Origin: Stenopsyche tienmushanensis
Lineage: Eukaryota; Arthropoda; Insecta; Trichoptera; Stenopsychidae
Assembly (NCBI GenBank): GCA_008973525.1
Contig: WACJ01000097.1
Span: 806,001 to 870,000, forward strand
DNA: 64,000 nucleotides
Reading direction: 5' to 3'
Below are positions 22,141-33,179 of this stretch, in pieces. The translations under genes were made by a program, and so were the position numbers. The stretch's first letter is position 1. Each line of letters opens with the position of its first letter. Below the pieces are notes generated by a model that did no database searches, was not told the origin of the DNA, and saw nothing but the letters and a program-made list of their open reading frames with translations.

Positions 22141-23030
22141 TAAGCGACCCGCTACACTCCCGATCGTGTCTCCGAGTCATAATCGACCTTAAAACAGCTC
22201 ACATATCTTTACTACACATTCAGTGTAAAACTAATTTTATGTTCCCCGAGAGGACCCAAATTCTTCTCCACTTGAATAGAGAAAGGGAAATAGGAAGAGA
22301 GGAAAATGTCTGGCATTAACTGAGGGGATACCACCGGAGGTGCATATTTCTGCATGAGAGTGCCCAATTCTAACGTTACGTTATGTGTTGGATTGAATTG
22401 GAGCTTTGGCCCTCGGATCGGTCCAATGCCTATCTTAGTATTCGCTGTGGGTGCCATTTGCGCCGAAACTAGAGCAAAACGCGGAGAAGGTGCTGAAGGC
22501 ACCGGGAGGGGTCATCAGATCTCAGTGCTCCACGGACCTCTTACATGGTCTGCGTCTACGAAATATGATCTGCGTCCATGTGCATATTCCCACATAGACA
22601 ATCCGACCTATCTGTGACGCCCAGTCCAAGTTCAAGTGGGCACTGAAAAGGCCGTATCTTGTTAGGAACTGAGACCTCCAATGGTTGGGATTGATCCAGT
22701 GATAGCTATTTCTCTGTTCAATGGAGTTGTGAGAACATGTGCAGGTGGCGTCCTTTGTGTGACTCGGACTATCTTTTTTACCATTCAACGTTGGCAGCGT
22801 TCGTGACCCTTTTCCTTAGGGCGGTTCAGTCCTCTATCTCCACCGCCTAATCGAGGTTGAGAAATATATCGTCCATCTATGTTTGACCGTACTAATTTGC
22901 AGCTGTAGGTTCTGGGGATGGACGCCGGCTAGGGTTCCCAATCGAATATTCGAATATATTTGGGCCTTTTCAAGTCGAATATTTATGGAATTATTCGGAT
23001 TTTTCTTTAGTAATTAGAGAGTTTATTTGT
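22140..23030. other. Gene-free stretch
   Basis: Moderate-GC DNA with opposing short frames (22212-22502 minus, 22354-22617 plus) that cover each other. No recognised domain. Between 22240 and 22560 the composition is higher in GC, perhaps another unrecognised old insertion. Confidence 0.4.
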
Positions 23031-23034
23031 TTCC

Positions 23035-23160
23035 CGGGCCCTCACGTGCTCGTAGGGATGGCCGCGCTAGCACACGGGTCCGTTCTTCTATCGGGCCGTG
23101 ATGTTGCTGGACGAATGGATGAGAATAGACGGGCGTCGAATTGAAAGGGTATCGTGACGG
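23035..23160 (-). repeat. LTR 3' fragment, copy 5
   Basis: It matches the inverse of the 3' third of the LTR family: GGGATGGCCGCGCT, ACGGGTCCGTTCTTCTATCGG, GGACGAATGGATG and GACGGGCGTCGAA. Both ends are missing. It resembles copy 4 (39979-40325, also minus) more than copies 1-3. Confidence 0.6.
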
Positions 23161-23254
23161 GGGATGAGATGTGGAGGTGTCACTACACCCCGGAATCTAA
23201 AAAACGAGATCGGTGACACTGATATACAAAAACTGGTGCCCCGACTACAGAAAT

Positions 23255-23390
23255 GTCCCAAGTTGGTATACATTAGGAAACAAATTGAAACCAGGGAGTC
23301 CCAGTTTGGGTCTTACGACTAATATTATATAACGGTTTTACCAGTGATCGGTTTTCGGTTTCGTTCAAGTTCGAAACCCTGCTTGAATGT
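23255..23390. repeat. Family K hAT-like fragment, copy 1
   Basis: It ends in GTTCGAAACCCTG, the inverse of the CAGGGTTTCGAACC start near 57.58 kb. Upstream it shares ATTAGGAAACAAATTGAAA and GGGAGTCCCAG with 57.67 kb. CAGGG(T)TTCGAACC fits a hAT-type terminus. The body is degraded and rich in CGGTTTTCGGTTTC words. Confidence 0.55.
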
Positions 23391-23399
23391 CTAAAAAGG

Positions 23400-24370
23400 A
23401 GGTTTGCGTTTATATTTCTTTGCAGAATTTAACTGAAACGTGCTCACAATGAAATCCTGCGGATCTTTGTCTACGATTGACAGAATAAATATAATAAAAG
23501 CAAACAATTGTTCTGTCGTAGGTTCATTGTCTTAAGTGCAACATCTGTTGGTTCTCGGACTTCTTTCACAATCAAAGTAGTTTTACTTCGCCATCTTTGA
23601 AAGGCGAAGTCTTAAAAATATGTGCACGCAGTTCAATTACATAAAAATGAACTGTCCAATTTGTTTATCATTTGAGGCGGATTATTATCTATTTTTAAAA
23701 AAAGCATAGAAAAATTGCACACATGAGAAATTATAGTAAATTATACCAATTTGATACTGCATCAGCGTGGAGAAAATTATATGGTGGAATACATCGGAAA
23801 AATATACGAAGAAAGTAATGTAGTAATATAAAGCCTTTTCATGAACTACGATTCAGGTCAGCTGATCATATAATTTATTTAAAACCATATTCTATTGGAT
23901 AAAATGCTATGAAGTCATCGGGGGTGTGTTGATTATTGATAATTGTTCTAAATGGTAAGCCGATTTCAAACATGAAAGAACTTAAATTCAAATTCTTCCG
24001 GGAAGAAGAATTCGACAAAATCGTTTTTAAATAACATTAAAAAGGCATGAATACTTTCTACGAGATTAAAATGAATTATTGTCAAGACTCCTGCTTATGG
24101 ATAAGAAAAAAGTATCAATTTCCATTAAATCATATACAAGTATTAAAAAGCTTTTAACTGTGTAACAGTAAATAAGAACTTCAAAGGAAAATGAACAAGT
24201 ATGCCCTCAAGATAAATGAGAATAGAAATTCAAATGCCTTCTTAGTCTATTTATTCCATTCATATGCCATTCCAGAGCACAAGCAATAGCCCTGCCCTCG
24301 AATAGATAATATTATACATGCGAAACCCATTATTATTAATTATTAGAATGAAGGAAAAAATGCTTAATTT
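23400..24370. other. Gene-free AT-rich stretch
   Basis: No repeat family, transposase motif or RNA gene was recognised. Frames are short. Confidence 0.5.
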
Positions 24371-24377
24371 TCGACAA

Positions 24378-24936
24378 TCACTTCATCATTAGAGCCAAAT
24401 ATCTTTCTCTGAAGTATTTTTTTAGGCCTGCAAACAGATTGGAGTCGCTGGGAGCCAGATCTAGGGAATATGGTGGACCGGGAAGTAATTCAAAATGTAT
24501 TTCTTGCAATTTACCATTGATGCAAACGACTTCGTCTTGGTGAAAGAGCATATTTTTCTTCTTCATTTAGGATCGGTTTTTCGCAATCTCTTTCGTCAGC
24601 TGACTACCAATTTGACTCTGGAGTGTAGTTATGGATCCATGTTTCATCGATTGTCACATACCGCAAGAAAAAATCATTTTTATTGTGCTGATACAGCTCC
24701 AAACAGCGCTCTGAATTGTGGACGGATTGTTGTTTTGATCGAATGTGAGCAAATACGGTACCCAATTCGAACAGAGCTTTCTCATGAACTATTATTGATG
24801 CAAAATGGTGATACGTGTCATATATCTTACTTAATTTACGATCGGCTAAAATTATTTTTTTGTGGAAAATGTACAGAATTTGGGCAAAAAGAGCATTCAA
24901 CTTCATCGGTGTTTGTACGACCACAAATAAATTCAA
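24378..24936 (-). pseudogene. Mariner transposase catalytic-domain relic
   Basis: Reading the minus strand: YVTIDETWIHNYTPES (first catalytic D at 24646-24648), then LFHQDE (second D at 24534-24536), then FELLPGPPYSLDLAPSDSNL (third D in the LAPSD motif), and FAGLKKYF. These are the DD34D landmarks of mariner. The first and second aspartates are only about 37 codons apart, against roughly 90 in intact relatives, so about 160 bp are deleted. Upstream KQQSVHNSERCLELYQHN fits the pre-catalytic linker. Plus-strand frames over the region are shadows. Confidence 0.9.
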
Positions 24937-24939
24937 CAG

Positions 24940-25460
24940 ATCACTTATCTACCATTTGTTTTGATGGAGCAGATTTCGAATAATACCTGTAAAGCCATTA
25001 CATTTTTGGTACATGATCTGTCCATAAATCAATTTAAGCTTTCCGAACTCCCATAATATTGTACAGATTGGCAAGATGCTAAAAAATTCATATTTCTGAA
25101 TCGATGGTAGAGGAATACGACAATACAAAATGTGGTCTAAATAATAAAATATCGCGAGCACACACACGACCACATTCCATTTAGCATATGGAGAGTCCAT
25201 TCACTTAAAAGCTATAACCAATTTGCATTTAGTGGCCCCAAAACCGCAGATTCGACGTACCTGTTGAATGCCACAAACGGTCCGCTAACCGCACGATTGC
25301 TCTACCTCATCATATATTATATACCTTAAACACATATCGGTATTCATCAATTATTTGCTCTTTGACGAACTGAATTATTCCACAATATACCAATAAATCA
25401 CTAATTTGTGCGGTTTTTTTTAATAATCGGACTTCTTCTTCCTCTTCTTAAGAAAATCAA
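24940..25460. other. Gene-free stretch
   Basis: AT-rich. The 83-codon minus-strand frame at 24949-25200 does not resemble a mariner N-terminus. Nothing further is recognised. Confidence 0.5.
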
Positions 25461-25467
25461 CAGCGTT

Positions 25468-25695
25468 TAGTTGCTGATTTAGCACTTGAGAGGCCCTTGG
25501 CCTCCAAGGCCCCTTGGACCCATTTGGGTCCAAATTCCGACATTCGGCCATCGATATGCGCTTTTCTCTATTACGATTTTGTTATTACGAGGCATCAGGG
25601 TAGAGAACAGCCAAGCTTTTCAATTGAAGATTGGTATTTCAACCACAATATATTTTTTTGTACTTTCTTCAATTACAAGAAGTAGCTCTTGGGCT
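25468..25695 (+). repeat. Family A hAT-type MITE, copy 4
   Basis: It begins GCTGATTTAGCACTTGAGAGG, with the outer CAGTGGCG replaced, and runs through the TTGGACCCATTTGG, GCCATCGATATGCGC and GGCATCAGGGTAGAGA blocks. The far end is lost near 25.69 kb. Two overlapping plus frames are repeat artefacts. Confidence 0.75.
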
Positions 25696-26227
25696 TTCGC
25701 GTAAAATTTGAAAACATTTTTTATAACAAATGGCCCACATAAACCGGCATAGGATTTATATCTAACATGAAATCCAAGTAGATCCAAAATCACATTAGAT
25801 AGACAATAAGAAAGAACGATTTCATAGGTAGGTTTAAATCATAGGTGGGAGGATTTACACTTTGAATGACCTTAATTCAATTTATTAACACCAGGAAAAA
25901 TTAATTATTATCTAACACCCCGGTAATTTTGTGATCACTGATCTGAATAATGATCAGCAATTTTGGGCTTCGTCAGTTCTGTCTGTCATACTTAATAAAA
26001 CTGAGCATACGTCCCGTTTTTAGGCAGACTGTCCCGTTGTCCCCGAGCACAGTTTCGGAACGCATTAATGTCCCGTTTTCGGAACGAGACCAACTCACGG
26101 TCACAATTTTATCCTAGGTTATGCAATATTTAGTTTATAATTAATTAATTTATATCTCATATTTTGTGCAATGTATAAATAGCAACTGTGATTGCATATT
26201 GTCTCATCATTTTGCGCAGAAAGCACG

Positions 26228-26467
26228 CGCCCCAAAAATTTAAGGGGTCTCTGAGTTTTTGAACCCCCGCGTTATTAAAGGGACTCAAGAAATTCATTCT
26301 CATCCCTTGAAATATACGGTTTCTTTTTTACAAGACATGTAGAAATCATGGTTGAAATCGCGTATATTGAGGGCCAAAGGGGAGTTGAATATCAGAAGTG
26401 AATGGGCCTAAGGGCCTCAGAACTTAAGTTGCGCCAAGGACCTCTCAAGTGCTAAATCAGCCACTGG
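26228..26467 (-). repeat. Family A hAT-type MITE, copy 5
   Basis: Reverse copy ending TCTCAAGTGCTAAATCAGCCACTGG at the right, close to the terminus. The middle contains CGCGTATATTGAGGGCCAAA and TTAAGTTGCGCCAAGGACC. It is the first of three partial copies in the same orientation over about 570 bp. Confidence 0.75.
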
Positions 26468-26555
26468 TCCAATGTTAAAAAACCAAATAGATTCAAGGGG
26501 CTTCAAACTTTTGCGTCAAAGGCCTCCTCACGTGCTAAATCGGTCGCTGATGATT
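26468..26555 (-). repeat. Family A fragment, copy 6
   Basis: It contains AAAAACCAAATAGATTC, GGGGCTTCAAACTT and CGTGCTAAATCGGTCGCTG, the right-hand 80 bp of family A. It directly follows copy 5 and may be a tandem duplication of its right end. Confidence 0.65.
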
Positions 26556-26579
26556 TCAACTACCTAAAACGATCAATAA

Positions 26580-26795
26580 AATAGAGATTCAAGAAATTGC
26601 TTACCCTTTGAAATAATGAACATCGAGGTTGAAAACCTTCCATTGAAAAACTAGGTTGTTATCTGCTTACATACCGCATAATAGTGAAATCGCAATAGCG
26701 AGAGTCGAATCTCAGAATTTGTCCCGGGTTGAAAAACTAGGTCCACAAGGCCTCAAACTTAAATTGAGCCAAGGGCCTCTCAATTCCGCCATTGT
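26580..26795 (-). repeat. Family A fragment, copy 7
   Basis: It has AGATTCAAGAAATTGCT, TTGAAAAACTAGGTTGTTA, CATACCGCATAATAGTGAAA, AATTTGTCCCGGG and AATTGAGCCAAGGGCCTCTC. The terminus after that is lost. The uninterrupted TTGAAAAACTAGG site here shows what the family looks like where copy 9 carries a family C insertion. Confidence 0.7.
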
Positions 26796-26799
26796 TCGC

Positions 26800-27930
26800 A
26801 TTATTATTATTCTGTTGAATCAATGCATAAGGTAGTGTGTGTCAAAATTCCAGCTTGTAATGATAAGTCATCATATACATTCAAACCTCTTTTTGTGCGA
26901 TTTCGAAGTCATGCGGTATTTTTAAAGCAATATTTTAATATCACGAAGAGCAAGATGCCCTTTAAATGTTACCAAAAATGTTATTTTTTAATTTCCTCAT
27001 TGTTTTCCTGTTTTTTTTATGAACTTTTTTTTATGCGATTTTGGATATAATTTATATTGCTGTTTCAAAGTTATGCGGTTTTTAAAACCCATGGAAAGCA
27101 TCTTCACTTTTTCTATGTAAGTCATAGCTTTATTTGTGCGATTTTCTCGAGTAAGCATCTACCACACAAAAAAGTGTATTTCCCCATTTCCATCTCTTCC
27201 ATTTATACATATATTTTCTTGACCGTGTAATAGTGAAACCGCGCAAATGGGTGCCGCGTATTTTAAAGCACCAGAATGTCCCGTTTTGAGGAAAAGAATA
27301 AATTTTTGTTTAGGTTTATTCTTAAATGTATGACCAAGGTTTTGTAAAGTTGCTGAAACATGGTGCATGAAAGGCATCGCCGCCTGGTGGAATCGACGCA
27401 ATAACGGGATTGCATTTGTGGCGCGTCGATTGATAAAACAGGAACGTTCGTAAGTATGTATAGATAGGGTATTTATAGAACGCGAGCGAATACAATAAAA
27501 CGCAGTCGGATGGGATTCAAGCCGATGGGGCAAAAAATCACGGTTTTTGTCTTAAAGCCGGGGAATGACCGAGATGTGTCGAAAAGAAACTGTATATTTA
27601 GCAAGTCAGCTAAAAAGAGGACGAATTTAATCACATTTCGAAACAAAAACGGGAATCGAACGCTTGTAGAGTTTGCAATCGAAGAATCTACTTCCGAGCG
27701 TTGATGGACTCGGACTCAAATTGGCCAGCGGCCATAATTCGCTGGATGCATTCACACATCTGAACGCTGACACTGGGAAGTATTTCATGTTTTTGGCTCA
27801 TTTAATATCAATGGAGATCAGCTCGATGACGCGAATGCTTGAGAACGGTGAGGCGCTATCGAGACTATGGATTACTAACGGAACTTTACTGAATCAGCTA
27901 CAAACATGTTCTTGTAGTAAGACATACGCA
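26800..27930. other. Gene-free stretch
   Basis: T-rich DNA to 27150 and more balanced DNA from 27350 to 27930. Frames of 64-124 codons occur on opposite strands with no recognised domain. No splice-bounded exon stands out. Confidence 0.4.
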
Positions 27931-27936
27931 TGAAAG

Positions 27937-28216
27937 CAGTGGCGGATTTATCTATAGGTGCAGAGTGCGCGCGCCTCAGTCCTCAATAATTTAAAGGGCT
28001 TTTTAAATTTTAGGAGGCCTCAAAAAGTTTTTGACCCACCACCTAATAGGCCGATCTCTGGTCTGATGTCGCATAATAGTGAAATCGTAATAAAAATCCG
28101 CACATATCGAAGCCTGAATGGCAGAATTTGTCTCAAGCTAAAAAAAATCAAATGGGACCAGAGGGCTTCAAACTTAAATTGCGCCAAGGGCCCCTTAAGC
28201 GCTAAATTTGTCATAG
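27937..28216 (-). mobile_element. Complete family A hAT MITE with perfect 8-bp duplication, copy 8
   Basis: The left end is CAGTGGCGGATTTA. The right end is the decayed inverse TAAATTTGTCATAG. The octamer CATGAAAG stands immediately outside both ends (27929-27936 and 28217-28224). An exact 8-bp target duplication assigns family A to the hAT superfamily. The body is 280 bp, with GCGCGCGCCT near the left end and TTAAATTGCGCCAAGGGC near the right, and has no coding capacity. Confidence 0.9.
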
Positions 28217-28344
28217 CATGAAAGTGTAAGGAATATTTGTAAAAATCTGTGATGTAATGGAATACCATGAGTTTAATACATCATTTTCATGCAAAAATAG
28301 TGCTAGACTAAGAAAAAAAACAGAATAATTTTCAGAATAAGAGA

Positions 28345-28446
28345 CAATCAAAAATTTCAATCCCGAATTTTTCGGGATTACGTTTACTAATCCCGCGATT
28401 CATGGGCACTTAAAAACTGTCCGGGATCCCGGGATTGGATTTCCTA
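28345..28446 (-). repeat. Family B fragment, copy 3
   Basis: Only the outer 100 bp of family B in reverse: AATTTCAATCCCGAATTTTT, CGGGATTACGTTTACTAATC, and the terminus CCCGGGATTGGATTTCCTA. The rest is absent. Confidence 0.75.
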
Positions 28447-28974
28447 GTCGTGAGCCTCCTCCCTTCAATTGAACAGGCTCAGGCGTGGAGTCCGTCAATC
28501 TCAGCGTAGACGAGCTCTTCCGATGAGTATACTGTCGATCCCGAATCTAATATGGCACTAGGGACTCTTTGCACTACATGACATGTCCAATGTAGACAGC
28601 GGGCTTAGACTTCTCGATTGGGCCTCATGAATTTGTAGCTTGAGGTCAAAATTTTGGGGGCGTATTTAAAAATTAAATTAATAAAAAATATATATTTGCG
28701 GTGCTTCTTCAGACAAATATATATGTCATGGTTTTTTCAAATTAATATTTTTATTTTTGAATTGATAATTTTAAATATTTATGTTTTAATACTTTTTGTT
28801 TTAACAACATCAATAAATATGTTCAGCCCTGAGTGTTAACATTGGCCCGAAATAACTTCAAATCAATAATTCTATGTTTATGTATTTTCTCTCGATTCTC
28901 TGCTTTATTCGAGATAATTACTCTTAGAGTACAAGTTCAATCTTGATATTTGGACACCCCTGACTTTGATCTCA

Positions 28975-29060
28975 GCTGAGCGTATATAAGCAGGGAGCGA
29001 GCGAGAAGGAAATAAAGCGTGACAAGGACACACTCAAAATAGTGGCTTCTAACCATAGAC
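28975..29060 (+). promoter_or_regulatory. TATA-box and AATAAA pair resembling an LTR core
   Basis: TATATAAGCAGGGAGCGAGC is followed about 30 bp later by GAAATAAAGCGTGACAAGGA. A TATA box closely followed by a polyadenylation signal is the usual arrangement of a retroelement R region. No TG...CA ends or partner copy were found in the window, so this is a suggestion only. Confidence 0.25.
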
Positions 29061-29429
29061 ACAACACATCATCACTTGCTATCGATATACATATTTAGTG
29101 AAATTAAATTATGATCTATTTTATATTATTAATTGTCGATAATTAATAGATTTACAATATGTAAATAATTAAACTAATTTAAAAAATCGATTGATGTATC
29201 GATATTTGAACGAGAAACTCATTGCACGCTGAAAAAAAAATGCACTGCCATCTAGATCGACGTCGGTGTGCTCATATTCTTATTCAAATGTATTTGGCCA
29301 TAAATACGTTTATGAAACCGATGGAACATCGCGGGGGGATACTTTGCGCCGATTATATTACAAGCAATTCGATCGACAAATCAAATTAAGCTACTTGAAT
29401 CGGCGTATCCGTCGGAATTAATTGCGAAT

Positions 29430-29690
29430 ATTGTTTAAGCGGTATTTTCTTTTTCTTATAAGGGCGTTCGAAGTTAATTCGAATCTTAGGCGAGCAGAGT
29501 ACTCGAAGGGCCTCGATTGGGTCGACGCTGATATTGAAGGTGGAAATTTGGAAGAGGCATGTCCTCGATTGAAGAATCGCAAAGATATCTCGTTTCGAAA
29601 TTGGACTTTGTTTGGATTGTCGGGAATCGAGGAAAATATTTATTCGGGTCGCCGGACTTGATGCGAAAAGCAGATGTAAATTCGGTTCGA
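29430..29690 (+). other. Candidate exon-like patch, unidentified
   Basis: A moderately GC-richer patch within AT-rich DNA. It is preceded by a pyrimidine tract and TTATAAG and ends at CGACAGGTACGAG, which has the shape of a splice donor. Two plus frames and two minus frames are open across it. No peptide is recognisable. It could be a small exon, an old insertion or chance. Confidence 0.25.
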
Positions 29691-30315
29691 CAGGTACGAG
29701 CAAACAAATTTATATTTTCGTTCAAGTTCAAAGCCGTTCGACTTTCTCTTATGGTCAAATTTCATCGCAGTGATTTCGACGAGTCGTTTTCACTTTCTTG
29801 CAGAATGAGCTCTGTTCCTCTCAGTAGTCGTCGATATACTAATATATCAGGGGACCCAAAAATATTCGCGTTTTTAGTAAACACAGTTCAAATTTGTTAA
29901 TAACAATAGTTTCATAAACACCATTATGAAATATAATTCTCTTCCTTATTAAATACATCTTATCATCACATAGCCCTTTGATCCTTTTTTTGTAAAAACT
30001 TTTAAAACAAACACAAAACAATTTTAAATACATTTCTACTTTAGCTGCATTTTTTTCTCTCAGATTGGCCTCTTCACCATTCGAGGCAGATTAACTCTGT
30101 CTTGAAAGCAACCACATTGAGGAAAAAATTGAAGAACTAACCAAGCTCTAGTAAAAAATAGATATTCTCTGAGTAAAATTAAGAAAATTCTTAGAAACAA
30201 TAACAAAAGGCTTCGAGTTGCACCCACTGATATATAAAAAACACATTGTTATTTCTTACATAAAAGGCACGACTGATATCATCAGCCGCGTACTCCTGAA
30301 ATACGGCATTAGCAC

Positions 30316-31539
30316 CAGAACCGTAACGAGGGTATGAAACGCCAGTGGTAAGTATCTAATTTGCACCCCCCTCCAAAAGTACCCAACCTAACCTACAGAT
30401 GGCAGTTGTTGTTTTAAACAAATACTAAATCAAAAACGCCCGCGCGCTACCATGATATGTATTTGCTACACCATATGAAATTGTGAACCCCGTAACTATT
30501 ATATTTCTAAGCCGAGTGAGTCGAGTTGTAGTATATACATCATGGTTAAGGAAAAAATAAACGAGGCCGTACGAGCTGCCAAGACGAATAGCGCAGTGAT
30601 CGACCAAATGAAGTAACCATCCCAGAAATCGTGAAGAAAACCCACAAAATAATATTGGATGGCCATCGACTGTAAGTGCGCGAGCTGGCAGACATGACCT
30701 TTTAAAAATGTTGTACATCGCATATCAACTGAAAATTTTGAATATGAAAAAGCTGTGCGCAAGATGGGTGCCGCGTTTACTCACAATGGAACAAAACAGC
30801 GTCGTGATGATGTTTCACAGCAATAAAGCCGAGTTTTTGTATCAATTCAGGATGCAACATGGGTCCATCACTTTACATTTGAAACAAAGAAACACGAGGT
30901 CCCTCCACTGACCCGAGTTGTTTATTGGTCCCGCTAAACAGAACCTTGCCAACCCACTCAAAAAAAGTACACAGCAAGGTGCAAAACTGGAATTTAGTAT
31001 CTAAGTCCCTAAGGACACGCTCATTCTCAATTTAAACTGGCCATTTACGCTCTGAGAGCGGGGAAGAAATTAGCTAGATTTTGTAATTTATGACTAAAAA
31101 ACTAGCTAAGATAAATATGTCGTTTTTATGGGTGGGGAGGAAATCTAGACTCGTTCGTGACCTCATTTGCTGCGAGCCACTTATGTAAGTTAGTCTCTGA
31201 GGAGGCTTCCTTGATCATATAGATGCCCCCGGATACACTTTTATCCCCGAAAATGCCGCAAAAAGTTCAATAAGAGGACGGAGCGGTGTGCGCCCAACCG
31301 GTCCGCTTTTCGAATCACTGACATGACGGATGAACGTCTCGCGATCGGACGCCATACCTGAACATATCTACAGAACGACAACGAACTCTCATTACAAAGC
31401 GAAGTTGTCAAAAAAAGACTGATCGGGTGGGTTGTTTAAATTTTATAATCGATCGAAAATATTGTTGTCTTTATTTTATGTCGGCTGGGTCGGGTCAATG
31501 TTTAAGCAATGACAAAGAAAAGAGTTTGTTACGGCCTTG
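30316..31539 (+). mobile_element. Family C hAT-like element carrying a mariner, copy 3
   Basis: The left end is CAGAACCGTAACGAGGG and the right end is GTTACGGCCTTG, matching the family terminus CAGGGCCGTAACTAGGG. Flanks ATTAGCAC and ATTAAAAC agree at 6 of 8 positions, a plausible eroded hAT target duplication. The body carries GGTCCGCTTTTCG, CCGCAAAAAG and GTCGGCTGGGTCGGGTCAAT. A mariner relic occupies roughly 30430-31000. It is one of the longest copies of the family here. Confidence 0.7.
30640..30960 (+). pseudogene. Mariner transposase relic inside family C
   Basis: Plus-strand peptides with frameshifts: VKKTHKIILDGHRL, VRELADMT, KKLCARWVPRLLTMEQ, SNKAEFLYQFR and ATWVHHFTFETKKHE. They correspond to the second helix-turn-helix, the WVPRLLT linker and the region of the first catalytic residue (DETWVHH pattern). 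Here the D-E has become A, visible as ATWVHHF after the frame repair implied by the read-out. No second or third aspartate follows. Confidence 0.85.
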
Positions 31540-31544
31540 ATTAA

Positions 31545-31870
31545 AACTACTTTTGGGACAGGATAGACGATAGGAAGTTTCTTGCTCAATAAAAAGGATA
31601 GGGTGAAAAAGGAAATCAGAGAGTATACGAGATTCCATGCGCAGACTGCAAGATGTCACATCTTGGACAAACTAACAGGCAAATCGCTCACAGGGAAAAA
31701 GAACATCAGAACCCGGTCTCACAATTAGATTAAAAATTGTCGCTAACTGCACTCGTGATAAACGATCACTATATCGAGGTCTCAGTAACAAAGGAATACA
31801 TTTGATCCAGCTTGAATTTGATACATCTTTGATCCATACTAGTGTTTCGAATATGATCACATTCGACACC
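31545..31870. other. Gene-free stretch
   Basis: No motif recognised. The 82-codon minus-strand frame at 31672-31920 is opposed by a plus frame over the same bases and has no known domain. Confidence 0.45.
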
Positions 31871-31875
31871 ATGCA

Positions 31876-32626
31876 CAGTGGCGGAATTACAAAAGGATTC
31901 AAAGATTCAGGGGGCCTCAAAAAGTTTTTGACTTACCGCGTAGTTCAAAGAATTCATGAAATTGCTGATAGAATATGCTCATCCTTTGAATTACACGGTT
32001 TTATTTTATGCAGCATGTAAAAATGGTGGTTGAAATACCAAACTTCAATTGAAAAACTTAGGGCCGCAACTAGGGCGTGGCAAAGCAGGCGCCCTACACG
32101 GGCGCAACTGGGCTTGGGGCGCAAAACACAGAATACTGACCAGGTTGATAGTTGCTCATGGTTTTTATTTTACTCAACCGTTCTACTTTAAATTAACTAA
32201 CACTGATTGACTCTGTCGCTCAGCGGTCCGAAAAGCGGACCGATTGAGCGTACAAATCTTATAGCCACTTCGTCCTCTTTTAGGGATTTTTGCGGCATTT
32301 TCAATGACCTGTACGATCACGGAAGCAACGTATCATCTAGGCACTTTCTATCATAGTAACATCAATAGTAACCGCCATCTATAAATTAGGTTGGGTACTT
32401 TTGGAACTATCTTTGTATATTATTTTAAATCATACCCTAGTTACGGCTCTGGAAAAACTAGGCATTTCTTTTTCCAGATGCTGCATAATAATGGAAACGT
32501 AATAGGAAACCGCGAACATCGAGGACCGAATGTCAGAATTTGTCTCAAACTGAAAAACCAAATGGGTCCATGAGGCCTCAAACTTAAATTGCGCCAAGGG
32601 CCTCTCAAGTGCTAAATCCGCCACTG
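31876..32626 (-). mobile_element. Complete family A hAT MITE with family C inserted, copy 9
   Basis: The left end is CAGTGGCGGAATTA and the right end TAAATCCGCCACTG. The octamer ACCATGCA lies exactly outside both (31868-31875 and 32627-32634). The element has been split by a 393-bp family C element at 32059-32451. Without it the length is about 350 bp. It is non-coding. Confidence 0.92.
32059..32451 (-). mobile_element. Complete family C hAT-like MITE nested in family A, copy 4
   Basis: Ends are TAGGGCCGCAACTAGGG and CCCTAGTTACGGCTCTG. The octamer GAAAAACT flanks both (32051-32058 and 32452-32459), an exact 8-bp duplication that places family C in the hAT superfamily. The uninterrupted family A sequence at 26.65 kb contains a single GAAAAACT at this position, which confirms the target. 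The body is in reverse orientation, with GGTCCGAAAAGCGGACC near the middle. Confidence 0.92.
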
Positions 32627-32904
32627 ACCATGCAGGATAAACATTTTTTTGAGAAATATTTTTTTTCTGTATTTTGTACGATAAAACAATAAAACAAATG
32701 GTAATTGTAATGTTTGAGATGATAATTTGAATAAATCTCCCTAAATCATTCGATTGCGCAAACAGCATGTGCGTGCGTACGCATCAGAGAGTTAAGCTTT
32801 TATTGTGCGATTTAAATTTCTAGAACCAATTCTGGCATTGATGACGCAACACTCGGTTCTCGAAAGAGCGGACATTCTCGAAATTCAGATGACGCAGAAC
32901 GCAG

Positions 32905-33168
32905 AATAGATGCAGAAGGCGCGCGCCTCGGGCCTCAAAAATTCATAGGGCCACAAAAAATTATGTGGCTTCAAAAAGTTTTTGACCCACTGCTTTGAGG
33001 GATTCAATAAATTGTTTAAAAATATGCTCATCCTTTGCAATGCCGTGTATTAGTGAATAATTAAAGATGCCGCGCATATCGAGGGTCGAATGTCAGAATT
33101 TGTCCCAAGCTGTAAAACTAAACGGGTCCAGAGGGCCTCAAATTGCACCAAGGGCCTCTCAAGTGTTA
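32905..33168 (-). repeat. Family A hAT-type MITE, copy 10
   Basis: It contains GGCGCGCGCCTCGGGCCTCA, TTCAAAAAGTTTTTGACCCA, CCGCGCATATCGAGGGTCGA, AATTTGTCCCAAGC and CCAAGGGCCTCTCAAGTGTT. Both outer termini are lost. Confidence 0.75.
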
Positions 33169-33179
33169 ACTAACTGACA

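Noticed and set aside
24495..24983. 162-codon plus-strand open frame
   Set aside because: It lies antisense to a mariner transposase relic whose DD34D landmarks are clear on the minus strand.
29386..29900. Four overlapping open frames of 79-113 codons on both strands
   Set aside because: Not accepted as a gene, because opposing frames cover the same bases and no domain is recognised. Kept only as a low-confidence exon-like patch.
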